In this document: positions 24,943-34,519 of the stretch, piece after piece
Numbering within the stretch: position 1 is the first letter of the stretch
Layout: each line of letters begins with the position of its first letter
Source: Sporanaerobium hydrogeniformans
Lineage (GTDB): Bacteria > Bacillota > Clostridia > Lachnospirales > Cellulosilyticaceae
Length of the DNA: 60,473 nt
Direction of reading: 5' to 3'
Assembly (NCBI RefSeq): GCF_002735925.1
Contig: NZ_PEDL01000018.1
Location: 1 to 60,473 of the forward strand
Translations under genes and position numbers: made by a program
Notes under the pieces: generated by a model
What the model was told of the DNA's origin: nothing
Databases searched by the model: none
What the model saw: the letters and a program-made list of their open reading frames with translations, nothing else

Positions 24943-26231
24943 GTGCTGAGAGTTTAGCGATATTAGTTTTGCTAGGTAGCTTTTTTATAATGATATTTTT
25001 AAGATTTCCTATTGCTTATGCAGTAGCTCTTTCATCTTTATTTTGTCTTTTGTACCAAGGACTTCCACTTACAACTATTTGTCAACAGATGGTAAAAGGA
25101 ATTAGTTCTTTTAGTCTTATGGCAGTACCTTTCTTTATTACCATGGGATGTTTAATGGGTTCAGGTGGTATCTCTGAAAAGCTCATTGCATTAGCTAATG
25201 CATGTGTTGGTTGGATGCGTGGAGGAATGGCAATGGTTAATATCGTTGCATCTTATTTCTTTGGAGGTATTTCTGGTTCTGCTTCTGCAGATACCGCTTC
25301 TCTTGGTACTATTTTAATTCCTATGATGGTAGAACAAGGTTATGATGATGATTTTTCAACAGCTGTTACCATTACTTCATCTTGTGAAGGACTTTTAGTT
25401 CCTCCTAGTCATAATATGGTTATTTATGCGACAACAGCAGGTGGTATTTCAGTAGGCAGTCTTTTCCTTGCAGGCTATATACCTGGTGCATTACTTGCAT
25501 TAAGTTTAATGATTGGTTCTTATATTATTTCTGTTAAGAGAAATTATCCAAAAGGTGAGAAATTTAGTCTTAAAAACTTATTAAAACAATTAAGTATATC
25601 TTTCTGGGCACTTGCAGCAGTTTTAATTGTTGTATTCGGTGTAGTTGGTGGGGTATTTACAGCTACAGAGTCGGCAGCTATTGCAGTTATTTATAGTTTG
25701 ATTGTTAGTGTATTTATTTATAAAGGGCTTGATTGGAAAGGTGTTTGGAGAGTGTTGGGAGATTGTGTGGACACACTTTCTATTGTATTGATCCTTATCT
25801 CAACCTCAAGTATTTTTGGTTATTGTTTAACCCGTTTACACGTACCTGAGTTAGCAGCTAATTGGATTATTGGTGTAACAGATAACCCAATTCTTTTAGC
25901 ATTACTCTTAAACCTTATTCTTTTAGTACTTGGTTGTATTATGGATATGGCTCCTATTATCTTGATTGCCACACCTATTTTACTTCCAATTGCAACCTCA
26001 ATTGGTATTGATCCTATTCAATTTGGAATCATGGTTGTATTAAACTGTGGTATTGGTCTTTTAACACCACCGGTTGGAGCCGTACTCTTTATAGGTTCCG
26101 CCATTGCTAAAGTACCAATGGAACGTGTTGTAAAAGCTACATTGCCATTCTATGTTTGTATGATTATTACACTTCTACTGATTACCTTTATTCCAGCTAT
26201 TAGTTTATGGCTTCCAGCAGTGCTGGGGTAA
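24939..26231 (+). CDS. dctM: TRAP transporter large membrane subunit DctM
   Basis: A 430-residue, very hydrophobic protein with about 12 predicted membrane helices and typical DctM segments: FFGGISGSASADTASLG, TSSCEGLLVPPSHNM, and GIGLLTPPVGAVLF. It carries the solute with sodium ions across the inner membrane. Start overlaps dctQ. The YcxB-like gene starts eight bases after its stop. Confidence 0.94.
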   Translation: MSAESLAILVLLGSFFIMIFLRFPIAYAVALSSLFCLLYQGLPLTTICQQMVKGISSFSLMAVPFFITMGCLMGSGGISEKLIALANACVGWMRGGMAMVNIVASYFFGGISGSASADTASLGTILIPMMVEQGYDDDFSTAVTITSSCEGLLVPPSHNMVIYATTAGGISVGSLFLAGYIPGALLALSLMIGSYIISVKRNYPKGEKFSLKNLLKQLSISFWALAAVLIVVFGVVGGVFTATESAAIAVIYSLIVSVFIYKGLDWKGVWRVLGDCVDTLSIVLILISTSSIFGYCLTRLHVPELAANWIIGVTDNPILLALLLNLILLVLGCIMDMAPIILIATPILLPIATSIGIDPIQFGIMVVLNCGIGLLTPPVGAVLFIGSAIAKVPMERVVKATLPFYVCMIITLLLITFIPAISLWLPAVLG

Positions 26232-26239
26232 GAAGTGAT

Positions 26240-26710
26240 ATGAAATATAAATTTTCTTATCAAACAACTCCTTTTGATTTCTGGCAGCTGTCTATGTACT
26301 ATACTTATGGTTCTATAGTAGGTGTGTGTAATATTCTGTTTACCGTGGCGATGTTTATACTTACTCTAAAATTTTGGAGTAATGTAAATGATTTTGTAAA
26401 AATACTTTTAATTATCGCATGTAGTTTATTTACAGTTATTCAACCTTTAGTGGTTTATAGAAAAGCCAAAAAACAGGTAGCAACTCTTCCAAAAGATATG
26501 GAAATAGGCTTTGATGAACGAGGGATTCATGTAAAAGCAGGAAATCAAAGCTCTTATTTAAAATGGAATACTATAAAGCGTATATCGAAGAAGCCTAGTA
26601 TGCTTGTAATCTTTTCTAATACCACACATGGTTTTATTTTAACAAATAAAACATTGGGAAAGCAAAAAGAAGAATTTTATACTTATGTAGTTTCAAAAAT
26701 GAAAAAATAA
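26240..26710 (+). CDS. YcxB-like membrane protein
   Basis: A 156-residue protein with two membrane helices (about 35-55 and 60-80) and a C-terminal domain typical of the YcxB-like family: EIGFDERGIHVKAGNQSSYLKWNTIKRISKKPSMLVIFSN. Function of the family is unknown. It follows dctM after eight bases and precedes the operon terminator, so it is probably co-transcribed. ATG 26240 is used because the longer frame from 26207 lies inside dctM; its ribosome site (TAAGAAG) is weak. Confidence 0.75.
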   Translation: MKYKFSYQTTPFDFWQLSMYYTYGSIVGVCNILFTVAMFILTLKFWSNVNDFVKILLIIACSLFTVIQPLVVYRKAKKQVATLPKDMEIGFDERGIHVKAGNQSSYLKWNTIKRISKKPSMLVIFSNTTHGFILTNKTLGKQKEEFYTYVVSKMKK

Positions 26711-26732
26711 TATTTAATTATTAATAGAAAAT

Positions 26733-26776
26733 AAAGTTGTATTTACATAACATGTACTTACAGCTTTATTTTTTTT
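26733..26776 (+). terminator. Terminator of the TRAP operon
   Basis: AAAGTTGTA (26733-26741) pairs with TACAGCTTT (26759-26767, one G-U), followed by ATTTTTTTT. It separates the transporter genes from the sensor promoter directly after. Confidence 0.8.
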
Positions 26777-26804
26777 GTGAAAAAGTACTGAAATATGTTA
26801 TAAT
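26775..26804 (+). promoter_or_regulatory. Promoter of the sensor-regulator operon
   Basis: TTGTGA (26775-26780), an 18-base spacer and TATAAT (26799-26804); the kinase start is 32 bases downstream. It begins where the TRAP terminator ends. Confidence 0.6.
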
Positions 26805-26835
26805 TAATAAGAGTATTTACGGAAGGAAGAAGTAC

Positions 26836-28338
26836 ATGAAAAAAAAGACTTGGAGATATAAGTGGCATGATACATGGCTGTCTTTAACCATTAAGAAAAA
26901 AATTAGTTTTTTTACAGGTGTTGTATTTCTTATTATTTTATTATCAGTAATGTTTGATGTTTGGGTAGTAAACTTTTCTTTAAATGATTTTAGGGTTATT
27001 TTAGAAGATAATGCAAGAAGTAATGATTTTATGGAAGCAATAGAAAATGAAAGTAATTGCTTTGAAGTCTATGTAAAAAACCCCATGGATGAGAACCTAG
27101 AAAAATTAGAAGAAGCCTATAAAGAAACGCGTTTAGCTATTTCAAGACTACCTTATGACTCATCTATAGGAGCTTATCGGTATGCAAAAACATGGTCTAT
27201 CCGAAATAGCTACACAGTCTATGAGGAGAAAAGAGATCTTCTCTTAAAAATGGATGAAGAAAATCCAGGTTATATTCAAGAACTATATAAAGTTTATAAT
27301 ATGCAGAGCTTTTTACAGGATTATGCAAGAGCACTTATGCGCTATACCCTTGAAGAAGGAACGGAAACCTATATTAAAAAGATACCTAATTTAAGAAGGG
27401 TTCCTATAGTAGTTTTCATTTTTGGTGTTTTATTACTTTGGGGAATTATTAGTTTAGCACGCCTGATGAATAAAACAATTATTTTGCCCATTGTCAATTT
27501 AGTAAGTGCATCCAAGAGGATTGCCACAAATGATTTCTTTGTAGAAGATGTAAAGGTTGAAAACAAGGATGAAATGGGAGAATTAGTAACAGCTTTTAAT
27601 AAAATGAAATATGCGACAGGGCAGTATATTATGGCGCTAGAAGAAAAAAGAGAAATGCTTCATTTACTCCATAAAGAAGAGCTAGAAAAACTAGAGGTAG
27701 AAAAGCGTCTAGAAGCTACAAATTTAGAGCTATTAAAGAATCAAATCAATCCTCATTTTTTATTTAATACATTGAATGTAATAGGTGGTATGGCAAATTT
27801 AGAGGAAGCAAAAATAACTGAAAAGATGACAAAGGCGCTAAGTTCTTTGTTTCGTTATAATTTAAAAACTCCAGAGGCTGAAGTAGTGCTAGCACAAGAA
27901 CTTAAGATTGCAAGAGATTATATGTATTTGCAACAAATGCGCTTTGGCAGTCGTATTCGTTATGAAATACAATGTAAATTAGATACAGATAAAGTAAAAG
28001 TCCCCACTTTTTCTTTTCAACCCTTAATAGAAAATGCTGTTATACACGGATTATCTAAAAAAGAAGAGGGAGGAAAGGTGAGTATACGTATTTGGCGGCA
28101 AGGATACTATGTGATGATTACTGTTGTGGATACTGGTGTGGGAATGACTCAAGAGGAATTAGAAAAGCTAAGGAGTGCCTTTAAAGAAGGTGCTACTGAA
28201 CGGATTGGGATTGGCTTAGGGAATATTTATAAAAGGGTACATGGTATGTACCAAGATGGGGAAGTGGAAGTTTTTAGTAAGAAAAATAAAGGAACAGCTG
28301 TACGAGTAAAAATTCCATATAGAGAGCAGGAGGAATAA
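26836..28338 (+). CDS. Membrane sensor histidine kinase, YesM type
   Basis: A 500-residue kinase with membrane helices at about 22-46 and 188-207, an outer domain of about 140 residues without a recognised fold, a HAMP domain (about 208-262), a coiled coil, and the His_kinase domain with NPHFLFN (His307). The C-terminal ATPase has QPLIENAVIHG (N box), DTGVGM (G1) and GIGLGNIYKR (G2). It would phosphorylate the response regulator encoded one base after its stop. ATG 26836 fits GGAAGG upstream. The neighbours suggest it senses the solute of the TRAP system. Confidence 0.92.
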   Translation: MKKKTWRYKWHDTWLSLTIKKKISFFTGVVFLIILLSVMFDVWVVNFSLNDFRVILEDNARSNDFMEAIENESNCFEVYVKNPMDENLEKLEEAYKETRLAISRLPYDSSIGAYRYAKTWSIRNSYTVYEEKRDLLLKMDEENPGYIQELYKVYNMQSFLQDYARALMRYTLEEGTETYIKKIPNLRRVPIVVFIFGVLLLWGIISLARLMNKTIILPIVNLVSASKRIATNDFFVEDVKVENKDEMGELVTAFNKMKYATGQYIMALEEKREMLHLLHKEELEKLEVEKRLEATNLELLKNQINPHFLFNTLNVIGGMANLEEAKITEKMTKALSSLFRYNLKTPEAEVVLAQELKIARDYMYLQQMRFGSRIRYEIQCKLDTDKVKVPTFSFQPLIENAVIHGLSKKEEGGKVSIRIWRQGYYVMITVVDTGVGMTQEELEKLRSAFKEGATERIGIGLGNIYKRVHGMYQDGEVEVFSKKNKGTAVRVKIPYREQEE

Positions 28339-28339
28339 G

Positions 28340-29122
28340 ATGTATCGCGTATTAATTGCAGATGATGAACCAATAGAAAGGGTAGTGGTAAGTAGGACGC
28401 TTCACAAGTATTTTCAAGATCAACTAGAAATTATTCAAGCAGTAAACGGAAGGGAAGCTATTGAGAAATGTCAGGAGCAAAGATGCCAAATTGTGATTTT
28501 GGACGTTGAAATGCCTGGTATCAATGGCTTGGAGGCAGCAGAGCAAATAAGGCGATATGACAAAGAGTGTAGCATTATTTTTTTAACAGCCTTTGATTAT
28601 TTTACATATGCAAAAAAAGCAATTACCGTAAGGGCACTGGATTATTTATTAAAACCAAGTTCGGAAGAAGAACTTATAGCTGTAGTAGAGGAAGGTATGC
28701 GATTGGCTGATGCACAGAAGGAAGATGGTGTTTCAGAAATAGCTGTGGCCAATGAAGCTTTTGTAACAGAAGGTGAAAAAATAGAATGTATTCGTATGAA
28801 TATAGTACAAGAAAAGATTCTTGATTTTATTCAAAATCACTATACAGAAGATATTTCCCTACAAGATGTTGCAAGAGCAATGAATTATTCGGATGCCTAT
28901 TTCTGTAAGCTATTTAAACAATGCTTTGAAAAAAGCTTTACCACTTATCTTTCTGAATTCAGAATAGAGAAAGCGAAGCAATTACTAGTTGATGTGACAA
29001 TTAATGTAAAGGAAATTAGTGATAAGGTGGGGTATAGGGATTCCAATTATTTTGCTAAAGTATTTAAACGAAGAGAAGGAGTTACTCCAAGTGAATACCG
29101 CATCCTAGCTTTAGGAAAATAA
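28340..29122 (+). CDS. AraC-type response regulator, YesN type
   Basis: A 260-residue protein: receiver domain (1-120) with DD at 8-9, phospho-acceptor Asp55 in VILDVEMPG, Thr and Lys106-like residues (LLKPSS), and an AraC helix-turn-helix domain (about 160-258; SDAYFCKLFKQ...YRDSNYFAKVFKRREGVTPSEYR). It is encoded with the kinase and should control dctPQM. GCAGGAGG precedes the ATG. Confidence 0.93.
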   Translation: MYRVLIADDEPIERVVVSRTLHKYFQDQLEIIQAVNGREAIEKCQEQRCQIVILDVEMPGINGLEAAEQIRRYDKECSIIFLTAFDYFTYAKKAITVRALDYLLKPSSEEELIAVVEEGMRLADAQKEDGVSEIAVANEAFVTEGEKIECIRMNIVQEKILDFIQNHYTEDISLQDVARAMNYSDAYFCKLFKQCFEKSFTTYLSEFRIEKAKQLLVDVTINVKEISDKVGYRDSNYFAKVFKRREGVTPSEYRILALGK

Positions 29123-29160
29123 TAGAAGCTCAATCATTCAGAAAGTGGCAAGGTGATTAG

Positions 29161-30168
29161 ATGAAAAAGGGAATAATAAGACTAATAGTATGTCTTTCTA
29201 TAGTTGGATTATTTGTAAGTTGTGTTGGAAAAAAACAAGCAGGAGTTAAAGCACCTGAATTTGTGTTTTTCTATGCAGAGAATCAACCAGAGGATTATCC
29301 TACTACGTTAGGAGCCTATAAGTTTGCAGAACTAGTAGAAGAAAGAACAGAGGGGCGCATAAAAATTATTGTACAAGCTGAAAGTGCTTTAGGCTATGAA
29401 AAAGATGTTATTAAACAGCTTCAGTTTGGTGGAATTGATTTTGCACGTATTTCTTTATCTCAATTAGCAGAGGTGGTTCAGCTATTTAATGTATTACAAA
29501 TGCCCTATTTGTATAGGAACTCCAAGCATATGTGGGAAGTACTAGATGGTGAGATTGGGGAAGATTTTTTGGATGCTGCAGAAGCGTTTGATATGGTAGG
29601 GCTCTCTTGGTATGATGCCGGTGCTCGAAACTTTTATAACTCTGTAAGGCCAATTACTTCATTAGAGGATATAAAGGGATTAAAAATCCGTGTACAAGAA
29701 TCAGAAGTAATGGCACACATGGTAGAAGCATTAGGCGCAACAGCAGTACCACTTGATTATAGTGATGTTTATTCAGGTTTGCAACAAAGGAGTATTGATG
29801 GTGCAGAGAATAACTGGCCGTCCTATGAATCCATGGATCATTATGAAGTGGCTAAATATTATACAATAGATGAACATACGCGTGTACCAGAATTGCAGTT
29901 ATGTGCGAAAGCAACATGGGATAAACTTTCGCTAGAAGATCAAAAAATTATCCGTGAATGCGCCAAGGAATCTGCTTTATATGAAAGAAAACTGTGGGTA
30001 GAAAGAGAAAAGCAATCCGAAAAAATTGCTATTGCAAATGGTACGCAGGTTACAGTTTTATCAGCAGAAGAAAAGGCAAAATTTCAGGCTGCTGTAGCAA
30101 AGGTATATGAGAAATACTGCATCGAATATATGGATATTATAGAGGCCATTATTGCAACAGGGAAATGA
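29161..30168 (+). CDS. Orphan DctP-like solute-binding lipoprotein in the sensor operon
   Basis: A 335-residue lipoprotein (lipobox FVSC, Cys21) with the DctP fold and the carboxylate-binding Arg177 in IKGLKIRVQESEVMAHMVEALGA, plus GLQQRSIDGAENNWPSYES. No second set of DctQM genes follows. Encoded 38 bases after the regulator, it is in the position of a ligand-binding co-receptor for the kinase, as known for several systems where a solute-binding protein activates a sensor. It could also be a second binding protein for the upstream transporter. It differs clearly from the upstream DctP, including lack of the Ala/Pro linker. Confidence 0.9.
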   Translation: MKKGIIRLIVCLSIVGLFVSCVGKKQAGVKAPEFVFFYAENQPEDYPTTLGAYKFAELVEERTEGRIKIIVQAESALGYEKDVIKQLQFGGIDFARISLSQLAEVVQLFNVLQMPYLYRNSKHMWEVLDGEIGEDFLDAAEAFDMVGLSWYDAGARNFYNSVRPITSLEDIKGLKIRVQESEVMAHMVEALGATAVPLDYSDVYSGLQQRSIDGAENNWPSYESMDHYEVAKYYTIDEHTRVPELQLCAKATWDKLSLEDQKIIRECAKESALYERKLWVEREKQSEKIAIANGTQVTVLSAEEKAKFQAAVAKVYEKYCIEYMDIIEAIIATGK

Positions 30169-30201
30169 GAAGTATTTAATAGAATTTCCTTTTAAAAAAA
30201 C

Positions 30202-30230
30202 TTGTAGATAGAAGACGTTTCATATAGAAT
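30202..30230 (+). promoter_or_regulatory. Possible promoter of the penicillin-binding protein gene
   Basis: TTGTAG (30202-30207), a 17-base spacer and TAGAAT (30225-30230). Right after it AAGGAG and an ATG (30243) open a four-codon frame (M-D-I-K-stop), before the long frame begins at 30302. Confidence 0.45.
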
Positions 30231-30301
30231 AATAAGGAGAAAATGGATATTAAGTAGTTTAGGATGGAAAAGTAATTTTTTGCACATTTTATCAATAAAC
30301 T

Positions 30302-33300
30302 ATGGGGATAATAAGTAAAAAGATAAAAGGAAATAAGAGAAAAATAATGACACTAAAAAAAATTAATCAAAAGGGATTTAAGATACTGCAAGATAGAATC
30401 CTATTTATGGCGGTTGTAATAGGAGCTATGTTTGCTGTGCTTTTTTTGAAATTTTATAAATTACAAATTCTAGATCATGATAAATATGCAGGAGACTTAA
30501 GAGCAAGTGTAGAACGTACGGTAGAAATTCCTTCAACACGTGGCATGATTTATGACCGTTATGGTAAACCATTAGCGATTAATAAACCTGTCTATGTACT
30601 TAAAATAGATCAACAAGCTGTGATGAAGAAAAAAGATCTCAATGCCCTTTTACTCAAGGTAATACAGCTCCTTGAAAAGAATGGGGATACATATAAGGAC
30701 ATGATTCCTCTTTCTAAGACAGAGCCTTTTAGCTTTACAGAAAGTGAAACAGCTGTAAGGTCATTTATTACGAATTATTTGCCATATAATGGAATAGAAC
30801 ATCGTGATGAGTTAGCGGCTTTAAGTGCAGAGGAGCTCTTTCATTATTTGAGGGGAGAGGATGTTTTTCAAATTGATCCAGCTATTAGCAATGAGGATGC
30901 ACGCAAGATTATGGCTCTTCGTGTAGAAATGTATCAATACAGTTATCAAAAGTATAAAAAAGTAATTTTAGCAGAAAACATTTCAGAGAAAACCTTAGCA
31001 ACAATTGATGAAAACCAAAATGAATATCCAAGTATTTTAGCAGAAGTAGATGCTAAACGCTATTATCCTTATGGGAAAGAATTTGGAAATGTACTAGGCT
31101 ATACACGTGCCATCACAGCCAATCAGTATGAAAGTATGAAGGAAAAAGGCTATGATAAAGATGATATCATTGGACAAATGGGTATAGAACTTAGTATGGA
31201 GGAAGAGTTAAAAGGTCAAAAGGGTATAGAACTTATTGAAGTAGATAATGTTGGACGGAAAGTATTTACACTGGATAAAACAGATGCAGTACAGGGAAAC
31301 AATGTCTTTCTAACAATTGATGCAGATTTGCAACTCTCTGCCTACCAAGCTATTGAAAAACGTTTAAGCGAAGCCATTGTTCAGCGTATTAAAGGAGGCA
31401 TGCGTAATGTGCAGCCTTTAACAGGACGAGAAATTCTGGTTTCTATGGTTCGAACCAATCAGCTTAATCTAAAAACCATGGAAAAAGCACCTAAAGAGCA
31501 TATGCAAAGGCAGCTTTATGAAAAAATAAAGGCAAGCTATGATGAAACAATAAAGAGTTTGCCAAAGACCACTGTAAATGAAGAGGGAGAAGAGGTAGAA
31601 GTTAAAATCCCAACACTTAAAGAACATTTTGTAACCTTATTAGAAGCAGATCAGTCAGTGATCACTAATAGAGAACTTTTACTTGCTTTATCGGAGCAAG
31701 GAAGCTTAAAGCTAGATGAGAATTTAGTTGAAAAAATATGGAATAATGCCTATCCAAGCCTGGAAAGTATCTTAATTCAAGAATTAGAATCAGGTGATTT
31801 AAAGCCAGACCAGCTCTGTGTGGATCCTTTTAGCGCATCAGCAGTAGTAGTAGATGTTAAGACGGGAGAAGTATTAACCCTTGTAGGTTATCCGTCTTAT
31901 GATAGTAATGAGATGACTAATAACTTTAATAGCTACTATACGCAGTTACAAGATGAGTTAGATAAAAGACATTTACTTACCAATAGAGCCCTTCGAGCAG
32001 CTGATGCACCAGGCTCTACATTTAAAATGATAGTGGCTCTTGCAGGACTAGAAGAAGGAGTTATTACTGCTAATACTCAAATAAATGATACGGGTATTTA
32101 TACAAAAGCAGGTACGCCTTACCCAAAATGTTGGATTCAAACTAATAGTGGACATGGACATGGCTTGGTGGATTTAAAACGAGCTTTAGAAGTTTCCTGT
32201 AACTTTTATTTCTATGATGTAGCTTACCGTTTAGGCCTTAAAAGTAGTGACATCTATGGTGGTATTGATGCATTAACCAAATATGCTTTAATGTTTGGCT
32301 TGGATCAAAAAACAGGGATTGAATTAGAGGAAATGGCACCGAACATTTCTCATCCGAGTAGTATTGTAAAGACGAATATGGCAAGGGCTATTAATATTAT
32401 TAAAGATACAAGTGATGAGCGTAAAAAAGAGCTTCGTGAGCGTATTGGAAATGCTTTAGAGAAAGGCTTTTATCCTTATGGAAGTTCTAAAGCAACAGAT
32501 ATAGAGGGAAGAATTGATTATCTTACACAATATGAGATGAAGTTATTCATTGATAGTGCACTTCAAGAAGTATTAAGTGATAATATTGAAGTGATATGGG
32601 AGAAGATGTTGGAGGACTTTCAAAAAGAGATAGGTAAAGATAGCCAGGGAATTACGAATCAGCTCATTGAGCAAGTATTAAATGATACTTCAGATAGTTC
32701 TCTAAAAAGCAAATCTCAAATTTATTTAAATGAAAAGCTTCTTGCTATGGTGTCTTCTTCTACAAATAAATTAATTACAAAAAGCATCAATAATTTGCCA
32801 AAGGAAACGGTAGAAGACGCTTATTATAAGGTCTATAGCAACGCTATAAGACGTAATCAAAACAAGGAAAATGAAAAGCAGTATGTGGAGGAAATGGAAA
32901 GACGCTTACAGGAAATTGAAGCAGGTACTTTTGATGCCAATGAGCGATTAGTGGCTAAAGTAAAGGAATCCCTTATGGATATTTTACTTGCTTATTTATT
33001 TGAAAATATTGATATGACATGGAATACAGGCATTACAGTTCGTACAGCCATAGGTCAAGGTCAAAATGCTTTTACCCCTGTGCAAATGGCACGTTATATA
33101 GCGGGTCTAGCCAATGGTGAGGAGGTTTACGATTTAAGAGTTGTAAATGGCATATTTGATAACAAAGAAACAGGCGCTTATGAAGCGACTACACCTAAAA
33201 TTTATAATACACTTCATTTTAAAAAAGAACATTTAGAGGCAGTTTATCAAGGCATGTACAATGTAGCTAAAGGAAGAGAGGGAACTGCACGTACTCACTT

Positions 33301-33544
33301 TACAGATTATCCTATTGAGATTGGTGCCAAAACAGGAACGGTCCAAAAAAATAATACAGAAAATGCTTTTTTTGTAGGATTTGCTCCTTATGATAATCCT
33401 CAAATTGCCGTTGTGACGAATATGTATGTAGCAGATGGCCTGGGAACCTATAATACACAATTAGCAAAAGATATTTTATCAGCATACTTCAAATTAAATC
33501 AAGAACCACAAAATACGACTATAGATAATCAATTAGTACCTTAA
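30302..33544 (+). CDS. Class B penicillin-binding protein (PBP2/MrdA type) with large insertions
   Basis: A 1080-residue transpeptidase, several hundred residues longer than ordinary PBP2. A membrane helix lies at about 33-50, then the pedestal domain with STRGMIYDRYG (78-88). The catalytic motifs are STFK (572-575), SCN (632-634) and KTG (1010-1012). Two inserts stand out: a helical segment at about 360-505 and another of about 220 residues at 685-905, between SCN and the GQGQNAFTPVQMA block. It cross-links peptidoglycan, probably in elongation. Start is uncertain: ATG 30302 and ATG 30347 both lack a good ribosome site. A bidirectional terminator follows. Confidence 0.92.
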   Translation: MGIISKKIKGNKRKIMTLKKINQKGFKILQDRILFMAVVIGAMFAVLFLKFYKLQILDHDKYAGDLRASVERTVEIPSTRGMIYDRYGKPLAINKPVYVLKIDQQAVMKKKDLNALLLKVIQLLEKNGDTYKDMIPLSKTEPFSFTESETAVRSFITNYLPYNGIEHRDELAALSAEELFHYLRGEDVFQIDPAISNEDARKIMALRVEMYQYSYQKYKKVILAENISEKTLATIDENQNEYPSILAEVDAKRYYPYGKEFGNVLGYTRAITANQYESMKEKGYDKDDIIGQMGIELSMEEELKGQKGIELIEVDNVGRKVFTLDKTDAVQGNNVFLTIDADLQLSAYQAIEKRLSEAIVQRIKGGMRNVQPLTGREILVSMVRTNQLNLKTMEKAPKEHMQRQLYEKIKASYDETIKSLPKTTVNEEGEEVEVKIPTLKEHFVTLLEADQSVITNRELLLALSEQGSLKLDENLVEKIWNNAYPSLESILIQELESGDLKPDQLCVDPFSASAVVVDVKTGEVLTLVGYPSYDSNEMTNNFNSYYTQLQDELDKRHLLTNRALRAADAPGSTFKMIVALAGLEEGVITANTQINDTGIYTKAGTPYPKCWIQTNSGHGHGLVDLKRALEVSCNFYFYDVAYRLGLKSSDIYGGIDALTKYALMFGLDQKTGIELEEMAPNISHPSSIVKTNMARAINIIKDTSDERKKELRERIGNALEKGFYPYGSSKATDIEGRIDYLTQYEMKLFIDSALQEVLSDNIEVIWEKMLEDFQKEIGKDSQGITNQLIEQVLNDTSDSSLKSKSQIYLNEKLLAMVSSSTNKLITKSINNLPKETVEDAYYKVYSNAIRRNQNKENEKQYVEEMERRLQEIEAGTFDANERLVAKVKESLMDILLAYLFENIDMTWNTGITVRTAIGQGQNAFTPVQMARYIAGLANGEEVYDLRVVNGIFDNKETGAYEATTPKIYNTLHFKKEHLEAVYQGMYNVAKGREGTARTHFTDYPIEIGAKTGTVQKNNTENAFFVGFAPYDNPQIAVVTNMYVADGLGTYNTQLAKDILSAYFKLNQEPQNTTIDNQLVP

Positions 33545-33550
33545 TAAAAG

Positions 33551-33579
33551 GCTGGCTCTGTTTATGAGCCAGCTTTTTT
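33551..33579. terminator. Bidirectional terminator between convergent genes
   Basis: GCTGGCTC (33551-33558) pairs with GAGCCAGC (33566-33573), with AAAA before and TTTTTT after, so it can serve both the penicillin-binding protein gene and the leftward amidase gene. Confidence 0.9.
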
Positions 33580-33583
33580 GAGG

Positions 33584-34084
33584 TTAAGGTGTACGAATAC
33601 CTTCAATATGGATAAAGCGTGCAAAGAAATAGTCATAGGTAGCTAATGGGCGATAATCAGAGTCGAGAGTATGAGTGGCAATAAGAAGGTTAGAAGGAGA
33701 AGGGGACCCTAAAACAGCAACAATAAGAAGGGAATGATAAAAGGTGTTTTCAGCATTAGCTAGTTGAATAATATCTCCAGGTAGAACTTCATCTATGGTA
33801 ACTTCTTTACCAAAGGGACCGATGCCTTCATTTTGTGTTAAGAATTTATGAAGAAATTTCACACCCGTCCAAGAAGCTGTACGCTGAGAAGGCGACCAAT
33901 AATACCAGCCATAAACAGGTGTGGGATTCATGATTTCACAACCTGCATAGAGGCACTGAGAAATAAAGTTCGTACAATCTCCTCCTAAAAGAGAAAAGTC
34001 CATATAATTAGGATTACGAAAATAACTCCAAGCATGGGCATAACGTAAAGCATTTTTACGATTATAAGGTTTTAGATTAAACAT
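33584..34084 (-). CDS. Amidase-domain protein (Amidase_6 / NlpC-P60-related)
   Basis: A 166-residue protein that is one catalytic domain. YNRKNALRYAHAWSYFRNPNYMDFSLLGGDCTNFISQCLYAG contains the nucleophile Cys in GGDCTNFISQ; YHSLLIVAV supplies the His. These match the putative amidase domain of Firmicutes, related to CHAP/NlpC enzymes. There is no signal peptide, so it may act inside the cell, in the spore, or leave by another route. The start at 34084 is preferred because GGAGG lies 5 bases before it on this strand; the ATG at 34096 overlaps that site. Confidence 0.8.
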   Translation of the reverse strand: MFNLKPYNRKNALRYAHAWSYFRNPNYMDFSLLGGDCTNFISQCLYAGCEIMNPTPVYGWYYWSPSQRTASWTGVKFLHKFLTQNEGIGPFGKEVTIDEVLPGDIIQLANAENTFYHSLLIVAVLGSPSPSNLLIATHTLDSDYRPLATYDYFFARFIHIEGIRTP

Positions 34085-34222
34085 GCTATCCTCCATCTTT
34101 CTAATTACTCTATAGATATTAGTAATAAGAAGGACTTTATAACTATTTTTTAAAATTTGTCATAAAGTGGACAGGTTTTAAATAGATTGTAAAGAATATA
34201 TTTTTAAAAGGGGGATAAAAGC

Positions 34223-34387
34223 ATGGGGAAATCAAAAAGAGGTAAAGCCATTAAAGGAATTGTTAATTGGAGAGGTACATGTCCAGTTTGCAATAGACCT
34301 CGCGTAAAGTTAGTATGGCAAAAGGGTCCAGGGAAGGATGCTATTAAAATATGCAAGGCTTGTTATGGGAATATAAATAGAAAATAG
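34223..34387 (+). CDS. Small zinc-ribbon protein
   Basis: A 54-residue basic protein missed by length cut-offs: MGKSKRGKAIKGIVNWRG, then CPVC (20-23) and CKAC (44-47), which would hold one zinc ion. AAAAGGGGG lies 7 bases before the ATG. Such small ribbon proteins often bind nucleic acid, but no target can be named. It is separated from deoD by about 130 bases. Confidence 0.7.
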   Translation: MGKSKRGKAIKGIVNWRGTCPVCNRPRVKLVWQKGPGKDAIKICKACYGNINRK

Positions 34388-34519
34388 CTTAAAAGTTTTA
34401 GGTAATTCTTAGGAAAATATGATATAATATAAAGAAATAAGGCTTTTAATTCATAACAGAATAAAAATAGGACATTCTATACATAAAGGCTTTTAATTAT
34501 TTTTCTAGGAGGAACAAAT

